DNA of 8,835 nucleotides, taken from assembly GCA_005888865.1 (NCBI GenBank), contig VBCL01000128.1, forward strand, positions 1 to 8,835, given 5' to 3'. A program made the translations under genes and the position numbers. The notes beneath the pieces are model-generated. The model was not told where the DNA came from and searched no databases. It worked only from the letters and a program-made list of their open reading frames with translations. Within the stretch, counting starts at the first letter, position 1. The number at the start of each line of letters is the position of its first letter. This DNA is from Betaproteobacteria bacterium (GTDB taxonomy: Bacteria > Pseudomonadota > Gammaproteobacteria > Burkholderiales > Casimicrobiaceae). Shown piece after piece: positions 4,834-8,835 of the stretch.

Positions 4834-6594
4834 ATGGGAACGAAACGGTCAGCGATCGCCCGCCCTTCGACAAGCTCAGGGCGAACGGGCAGCGCACGGG
4901 GCATCTTCCCCGCAGACATCGCGGCACGCATCCGTCGCGATCCCGCGGTCGCGTCCGCGGTGCTGTCCCTGTGGCTGCTGCTCGCGCTGTTCGTCATCTA
5001 CCCGCTGGCGATGCTGCTCGCGCGGGTGCTCGTCGATCAGGGCACGTTCACGACGGCCGGGCTTGCCGCTGTGGTCACCGACCGGCATCAGATGCGAGCC
5101 TTCTGGAACAGCCTGCTGCTGGGCTCTCTGGTCGGCATCGTCGGGACGTTCCTCGGCTTTCTCTTCGCCTTCACTGCCGCCCGCGGGCGACTGCCGCGGT
5201 GGCTCCTCACCGCGATCGACGCCGCCGTGCTCCTGCCGCTGGTCTCGCCGCCGTTCACCACTGCGATCGCGATGATTTTCTCGTTCGGGCCGCGCGGGCT
5301 CATCACCTACGAGTTGCTTGGGATAAAAGGCTACACGGTGTATGGGCTCGACAGCACGCTTTTCTCCGAGGCTGTCACGTATTTCCCGATTGCCTATCTC
5401 ACGTTGCGGCCGATCCTCGCCGCGATCGACTCGAACATCGAAGGCATGGCGCTCTCGCTCGGCGCATCGCGCTGGCGGGTCTTCCGCACCGTGACGCTGC
5501 CGCTGACGATCCCGGGGCTCGCCAACGCCTTCTTGCTGTTGTTCGCTGCGTCGCTCGCCGATTTCGCCACGCCCTTGATCCTCGCCGGCAACAGCTTCCC
5601 CGTACTGCCCACCCAGGCGTTCCTGCAGATCACGGGGCTCTTCGACCTGCGGGGCGGGGCTGCGCTGTCATTCGTGCTGCTCGTCCCGGCGCTCATCGTC
5701 TTCCTGTTGCAGCGCTACTGGGTGAGCCGCCGCTATTACGTGACCGTCACCGGCAAGGGCGCCGGCCAGACACCGTTCGTCAGCGTCTCGCCAGGTGCGC
5801 GCAACGCACTTCTGCTCGCCTGCGCGCTCATCACGCTGGTCATCGTCTACTTCTATGCACTGCTGCTCTACGCCTCGGTCGTCGTCGCGCTCGGCGCGAA
5901 CCACGCGTTCACGCTGCAGCACTATCGGGTGATCTTCACCGACGGACTCAAGGCGATCCGCGACACGCTGATCATCGCCGGGATCGCGATGCCGCTGGGA
6001 GGCCTCTACGGCATCCTGCTGGGCTACCTGGTGGCGAAGAAGTCGTTCGTCGGAAGGCGCAGCATGGAGCTCGTATCGATGATCAATTATGCGCTGCCGG
6101 GGACGATTGTCGGCATCGCGTATCTCATCGCGTTCAACGATCGGCCCTTTGTGCTCACCGGCACGGCGCTCATCATCGTCGCCTGCTATATCTTCCGCTA
6201 CGGCCCGACCGGCATCCGCGCCACGGTGGCGCTGTTGCAGCAGATCGACAGGAGCCTGGAGGAAGCCTCGCAGGGACTGGGCGCGGGCAGCGGGACGACA
6301 TTTCGCCGCATCACGTTGCCACTGGTCCTGCCGGCATTCTTCGCCGGCCTGGGCGTGGTGTTCATCCGCTCGATGACGGCGATCAGCGCGACGATCTTCC
6401 TGGTGTCGATCAGCTGGACGCTCATCACCGTGAAGATCCTCGAGAACATTACCGAACTGTCGCTCGGACCCGCGGCGGCGTTTTCGGTCTTGGTGGTCGC
6501 CATCGTGTTCGTCGTCATCGCGATCATCGGTCGCCTGCTGAAGCTCTTCCGCGCGCCCGGCGCAGTGGCGATGACGAGCGTGTTCGGAGGATGA
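4834..6594 (+). CDS. Fused two-domain ABC permease (FbpB/ThiP-like)
   Basis: This inner-membrane protein carries two permease domains in one chain, as in FbpB, with about 12 hydrophobic segments beginning near residue 42. Each domain has its EAA loop for docking the ATPase: EGMALSLGASRWRVFRTVTLP near residue 203 and EEASQGLGAGSGTTFRRITLP near residue 476. With the ATG at 4834 the protein has 586 residues. The start is uncertain. In-frame GTG codons at 4801 and 4804 lie inside repeat copy 1, and the ATG at 4834 lies between the two copies with no good Shine-Dalgarno. No in-frame ATG follows until inside the first helix. Residues 9-19 (ARPSTSSGRTG) are encoded by repeat copy 2, so the cytoplasmic N-terminus is at least partly repeat-derived. 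It partners with the binding protein before it and the ATPase after it. Confidence 0.9.
   Translation: MGTKRSAIARPSTSSGRTGSARGIFPADIAARIRRDPAVASAVLSLWLLLALFVIYPLAMLLARVLVDQGTFTTAGLAAVVTDRHQMRAFWNSLLLGSLVGIVGTFLGFLFAFTAARGRLPRWLLTAIDAAVLLPLVSPPFTTAIAMIFSFGPRGLITYELLGIKGYTVYGLDSTLFSEAVTYFPIAYLTLRPILAAIDSNIEGMALSLGASRWRVFRTVTLPLTIPGLANAFLLLFAASLADFATPLILAGNSFPVLPTQAFLQITGLFDLRGGAALSFVLLVPALIVFLLQRYWVSRRYYVTVTGKGAGQTPFVSVSPGARNALLLACALITLVIVYFYALLLYASVVVALGANHAFTLQHYRVIFTDGLKAIRDTLIIAGIAMPLGGLYGILLGYLVAKKSFVGRRSMELVSMINYALPGTIVGIAYLIAFNDRPFVLTGTALIIVACYIFRYGPTGIRATVALLQQIDRSLEEASQGLGAGSGTTFRRITLPLVLPAFFAGLGVVFIRSMTAISATIFLVSISWTLITVKILENITELSLGPAAAFSVLVVAIVFVVIAIIGRLLKLFRAPGAVAMTSVFGG
4857..4888. 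repeat. Dispersed hairpin repeat, copy 2 (inverted relative to copy 1)
   Basis: CGCCCT (4861-4866) and AGGGCG (4878-4883) pair around TCGACAAGCTC, which is the exact reverse complement of the copy 1 loop. Read on the minus strand the unit is CCGTTCGCCCT-GAGCTTGTCGA-AGGGCGGGCG, so it is the same repeat in the opposite orientation, 29 bases from copy 1. Stem bases differ from copy 1 at three pairs, each changed on both sides so pairing is kept. This copy lies inside the reading frame of the permease and encodes its residues 9-19. Confidence 0.85.
6586..6590 (+). promoter_or_regulatory. Strong Shine-Dalgarno facing the repeat ORF rather than the ATPase
   Basis: GGAGG overlaps the last codons of the permease gene. 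It is 9 bases before an ATG at 6600 that opens a 31-codon ORF inside a repeat, and about 100 bases before the ATPase start. It may be the original ribosome site of the ATPase, separated from it by repeat insertion. Confidence 0.55.
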
Positions 6595-6599
6595 AGACG

Positions 6600-6695
6600 A
6601 TGAGCGCCGCAGGGCCGTCCCAAGGCGCGAATGGCGCCCCCGCTTTTGGGGGCAGCGCAGCCGCGATAGCGGCAAGCGTGGGGGTCCTTCGATGA
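6600..6695 (+). CDS. 31-codon ORF inside repeat, overlapping ATPase start by ATGA
   Basis: The ORF begins MSAAGPSQGANGAP and is rich in Ala and Gly. It has a good GGAGG 9 bases upstream, and its TGA (6693-6695) overlaps the ATPase ATG (6692-6694), the usual layout for translational coupling. The peptide looks like a chance translation of a dispersed repeat and I do not propose a function for it. Its translation may matter by delivering ribosomes to the ATPase start. Confidence 0.3.
   Translation: MSAAGPSQGANGAPAFGGSAAAIAASVGVLR
6605..6690. repeat. Second type of dispersed repeat with two hairpins between permease and ATPase
   Basis: The 97-base gap holds two consecutive inverted repeats: GCCCCC-GCTTTT-GGGGGC (6636-6653) and GCCGC-GATA-GCGGC (6660-6673), followed by a G-run (6680-6684). 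The translation GPSQGAN...GGSA resembles one I associate with a family of intergenic repeats in betaproteobacterial genomes; this recognition is from memory and needs a search. It differs from the 4795-4888 repeats. The G-run ends 7 bases before the ATPase ATG and may act as a weak replacement ribosome site. Confidence 0.6.
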
Positions 6696-7792
6696 CCCGG
6701 GTCTCGGTCGCCTTGCACGTCGACGGCGTCTCCAAGCGCTACCTGCATCGCGTGAAGGGCGAGATTTACGCCGCGCGCGACGTCCGGCTCGACGTGCGGC
6801 CAGGTGAGTTCCTGACGCTCCTCGGTCCTTCCGGCTGCGGCAAGACGACCACGTTGCGCATGATCGCCGGCTTCGAAAAGCCCGACGCCGGCCGTATCCA
6901 CTTCGACGGCCAGGATGTGACCGACCTCCCGGCGAATCGGCGCAACATCGGCTTCGTGTTCCAGAATTACGCCTTGTTTCCCCACCTGTCGGTGTTCGAG
7001 AATGCCGCCTACGGGCTGCGCGTGCGCGGCCTCGCGGCCGACGCGATCGCAAGAAGCGTTGGCGAGGTTCTGGCACTGGTCGGCCTCGCGGGATACGAGC
7101 AGCAGTTCTCGGCGCAGCTCTCGGGCGGCGAGCAGCAACGCGTCGCGCTGGCCCGCGCGATCGTCATCGAGCCGCGGGTGCTTCTGTTCGACGAGCCGCT
7201 ATCGAACCTCGACGCGAAGCTCCGGGTGCAGATGCGTCACGAAATCCGCGCATTGCAACGCCGCCTCGGCATCACCACCGTGTATGTAACGCACGACCAG
7301 GAAGAAGCGATGGCGGTTTCCGACCGGATCGTGGTGATGGACCACGGCAGCGTCGTGCAGCAGGGGACTGCCGAGGACCTCTACTATCGGCCCGCGTCGC
7401 AGTTCGTCGCTGGCTTCATCGGCCGCGTGAATCTCATCACTGGTACGCTGGCCCGAGCCCCCGATGGCAGGCTGGGCGTCGCGGCGCTCGGCACGGTGAT
7501 TGCCGCGGCGCACGTGCCGCACGGCCTCGCGCTCGGCGACACGGTGCAGCTCATGGTGCGGCCGGAAGCCCTGGCGATCGCGCGTGACGGAGAGGCCACG
7601 GCGCTCCGCGCGACGGTGGTTTCGTGCACCTTCCTCGGCGAAAAGGTGGAATACCTTCTGCGTTGCGCCGGAGAGACCCTGCACAGCGTGCGCTACAACG
7701 CCGGTCCGGCCGAGCTGGTCCCCGAAGGCGTCGAGGTTGGCCTGCGCATGGCCGAGGATGCGGTCAACATCCTGCCCGGGGAGCGATCATGA
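6692..7792 (+). CDS. ABC transporter ATP-binding protein (FbpC/PotA-like)
   Basis: The 366-residue protein is the ATPase of the importer. All nucleotide-binding motifs are intact: Walker A GPSGCGKT (45-52), Q-loop Q91 in FVFQNYALFPHLS, signature LSGGEQQR (143-150), Walker B VLLFDEP (163-169) with E168, D-loop SNLD (171-174), and H-loop H201 in YVTHDQEEA. After about residue 240 comes a TOBE-type regulatory domain (MVRPEALAI, VEYLLRC), as in the iron, polyamine and maltose import ATPases. It should dimerise and dock on the two EAA loops of the fused permease. The start ATG overlaps the stop of the 31-codon repeat ORF; its own ribosome site is only a G-run. The stop overlaps the next gene by four bases (ATGA). 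Confidence 0.95.
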   Translation: MTRVSVALHVDGVSKRYLHRVKGEIYAARDVRLDVRPGEFLTLLGPSGCGKTTTLRMIAGFEKPDAGRIHFDGQDVTDLPANRRNIGFVFQNYALFPHLSVFENAAYGLRVRGLAADAIARSVGEVLALVGLAGYEQQFSAQLSGGEQQRVALARAIVIEPRVLLFDEPLSNLDAKLRVQMRHEIRALQRRLGITTVYVTHDQEEAMAVSDRIVVMDHGSVVQQGTAEDLYYRPASQFVAGFIGRVNLITGTLARAPDGRLGVAALGTVIAAAHVPHGLALGDTVQLMVRPEALAIARDGEATALRATVVSCTFLGEKVEYLLRCAGETLHSVRYNAGPAELVPEGVEVGLRMAEDAVNILPGERS

Positions 7793-8325
7793 CGGCGCGT
7801 CAAGCCGCATGGCACAGCGACGCGTGCGCACGCGCGATCCTGCGCCTTGTCTTCTGTGCGTGCGCCGTGGCATCGGCGTCGGCCGCCGCCGACCCGCCGC
7901 GGGAGGTGCATGGCGTCGCCGATGCCTATGTCGTCCCGGGCATGGCGCTCGCCTGGGGCATCCTGCGCGGCACAGACGAAGCGTCGACCCGGGTCGTGAT
8001 ACGCATCGTGGCTGACCCACAGGTCTACGCCGCCGTCTCCGCCATAGGAAAGAATCCGTTCAGCGACAGGCAGCGAACCCTGCTCCCGTCGACGCCAACG
8101 GCCGGCGCAGTCGACGTGCTTGCGCCACGACCACAGTACGCCGACTTCCCGCGCACCGAGCTGCGCTTCTATAGCTCCAGTGCGGGCGCGGAGCCGGCAC
8201 TGGTCGTGTTCTATCTGGGCGTGCCCGACACGACACCGGAATTCGCGACCGAGGCGAATCTCAACGCGTATCTCGTCGACCGGATCGCGCGCGCCCGTGC
8301 GGCGGCCGGGAACAGTGGAAAATAA
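7789..8325 (+). CDS. Secreted protein of unknown function in the ABC operon
   Basis: The 178-residue protein begins with a probable signal peptide: a basic start, hydrophobic AILRLVFCACAVASASAAA, and a likely cut near residue 34 before DPPREV. The mature part of about 144 residues has alternating beta-type segments (YVVPGMALAWGILRG, STRVVIRIVADPQVY, TELRFYSS, PALVVFYLGVPDTTPEF) and a C-terminal helix ending in RIARARAAA. I recognise no family or catalytic motif. C23 and C25 are both in the signal segment, and no lipobox follows them. The ATG overlaps the ATPase TGA by four bases, and GGGGAG stands 5 bases upstream, so translation is coupled and the start is secure. Position suggests a periplasmic accessory to the importer or to catabolism of its substrate; this is inference. 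Confidence 0.82.
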   Translation: MTARQAAWHSDACARAILRLVFCACAVASASAAADPPREVHGVADAYVVPGMALAWGILRGTDEASTRVVIRIVADPQVYAAVSAIGKNPFSDRQRTLLPSTPTAGAVDVLAPRPQYADFPRTELRFYSSSAGAEPALVVFYLGVPDTTPEFATEANLNAYLVDRIARARAAAGNSGK

Positions 8326-8335
8326 GCGGCTAAAC

Positions 8336-8339
8336 GAGG
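8336..8339 (+). promoter_or_regulatory. Ribosome-binding site of the mini-ORF before deoC
   Basis: GAGG lies 8 bases before the ATG at 8348. The deoC ATG at 8392 has no Shine-Dalgarno of its own, so this site may serve deoC by way of the mini-ORF. Confidence 0.4.
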
Positions 8340-8347
8340 TCGAAAAA

Positions 8348-8395
8348 ATGAGTTGGCAAAAAACTTGGCAGACGATCGTTGCGTCAACGCCATGA
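8348..8395 (+). CDS. 15-residue upstream ORF coupled to deoC
   Basis: The ORF encodes MSWQKTWQTIVASTP and ends in a TGA (8393-8395) that overlaps the deoC ATG (8392-8394). A GAGG 8 bases upstream gives it a reasonable ribosome site, while deoC has none. It could be a leader that passes ribosomes to deoC. It contains two tryptophans but no run of one amino acid, and I see no attenuator hairpins, so regulation by tRNA charging is not supported. Alternatively deoC begins at an in-frame TTG (8353) and the ORF is chance. Confidence 0.35.
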   Translation: MSWQKTWQTIVASTP

Positions 8396-8835
8396 CGCGC
8401 GCCGAGCTCGCCCGGCTGCTCGATCACTCGGTCCTGAAGCCCGAAGCGACCGAGCGCGACATTCGCGAGGGCGCAGACGTCGTCCGCAGCTGGCGCATCG
8501 GCTTCTATTGCGTGCAGCCGTGCTGGGTGAAGCTCGCCGCCGAGATGCTCGCCGGCACCGATGCGTGCATCGTCAGCGTCGTGGGCTTTCCGCATGGCTG
8601 CGACCGCTCCGACGTGAAGGCGCAAGCGGCGCTGCTTGCAGTCGGCGACGGCGCGCGTGAGATCGACATGGTCATGAATTTCGGCACCTTGAAAGGCGGC
8701 GACGACGCCCGGGTAGCAGCAGACGTCGGCATCGTGGTTCGCGCGGTGCCTCGCATCCCGGTGAAGGTGATCGTGGAGACGACGGCGCTGACCGACGGCG
8801 AAAAGCAGCGCGCGTGCCGGATCGTCGTTGACGCC
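8392..8835 (+). CDS. deoC: Deoxyribose-phosphate aldolase-like protein (DeoC), 3' end cut by window
   Basis: The first 148 residues of a class I aldolase of the DeoC family are visible; the frame is still open at the window end. DeoC cleaves 2-deoxyribose 5-phosphate to glyceraldehyde 3-phosphate and acetaldehyde in deoxynucleoside breakdown. Recognisable blocks are LLDHSVLKPEAT (9-20), VVGFPHGCDRSDVK (63-76), EIDMVMNFGTLKGGD (90-104, with D92 at the proton-relay aspartate position) and VKVIVETTALTDGEK (124-138). The Schiff-base lysine motif (VKTSTGF in the family) lies beyond the window, so catalytic competence cannot be judged. The usual VNP after the second strand is VQP here (41-43). The ATG gives the standard family N-terminus MTRAELARLLDH, but lacks a Shine-Dalgarno and overlaps a 15-codon ORF. 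It follows the secreted-protein gene by 66 bases, probably in the same operon. Confidence 0.88.
   Translation, partial: MTRAELARLLDHSVLKPEATERDIREGADVVRSWRIGFYCVQPCWVKLAAEMLAGTDACIVSVVGFPHGCDRSDVKAQAALLAVGDGAREIDMVMNFGTLKGGDDARVAADVGIVVRAVPRIPVKVIVETTALTDGEKQRACRIVVDA

Noticed and set aside
4795..4888. CRISPR array or transcription terminator
   Set aside because: Only two copies in inverted orientation with no spacers of regular size, and no T-run after either hairpin; a dispersed hairpin repeat explains it.
4128..6695. An 855-codon plus-strand frame across the binding protein and permease
   Set aside because: It overlaps genes with clear domains in other frames, and reads as Arg-rich shadow sequence. 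Only its last 32 codons are of interest, as the repeat mini-ORF.
5668..6735. A 355-codon minus-strand frame opposite the permease
   Set aside because: Shadow composition (Asp/Arg/His-rich), no ribosome site, and it crosses repeat sequence.
8348..8395. Amino-acid attenuation leader before deoC
   Set aside because: The peptide has two separated tryptophans but no run of a regulatory amino acid, and no alternative hairpins or terminator are visible before deoC.

Overview
The window comes from a GC-rich bacterial chromosome. Codon use, gene families and two kinds of short dispersed repeat all suggest a betaproteobacterium (Burkholderiales/Rhodocyclales-like). This is a judgement from the sequence alone, not a database match. 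I see no phage, transposase, CRISPR, tRNA or rRNA gene.

Left part (1-3174). A gene on the minus strand encodes an ArgB-family (N-acetylglutamate kinase) protein in which three of the residues that define the catalytic site in E. coli NAGK are replaced. It is divergent from a tight plus-strand operon of three genes: two half-size YeeE/YedE-type membrane proteins and a persulfide dioxygenase-rhodanese fusion. Together these look like a module that moves a sulfur species (thiosulfate or a related reduced sulfur compound) across the membrane and oxidises glutathione persulfide in the cytoplasm. The operon ends at a GC-rich palindromic terminator that it shares with a convergent gene.

Middle (3175-3738). 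A minus-strand gene for a 93-residue protein of unknown function has a strong Shine-Dalgarno sequence. Between it and the next operon lies a 282-base divergent intergenic region with a perfect 9-bp inverted repeat.

Right part (3739-8835). An ABC importer operon of the ferric iron/2-aminoethylphosphonate/thiamine-like class follows: a secreted binding protein, a fused two-domain permease and an ATPase. It continues with a small secreted protein of unknown function, whose start overlaps the ATPase stop, and the 5' part of a deoC-like aldolase gene cut by the window end. The imported substrate cannot be read from the sequence; the binding protein lacks the paired tyrosines of classical ferric-binding proteins.

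The most unusual structure in this operon is at its gene junctions. Between binding protein and permease sit two inverted copies of a hairpin-forming dispersed repeat, one of which supplies part of the permease N-terminus. Between permease and ATPase sits a second, unrelated repeat that carries a 31-codon ORF ending in an ATGA overlap with the ATPase start. A 15-codon ORF overlaps the deoC start in the same way. Translation of this operon may therefore be tuned at three junctions by repeats or mini-ORFs.
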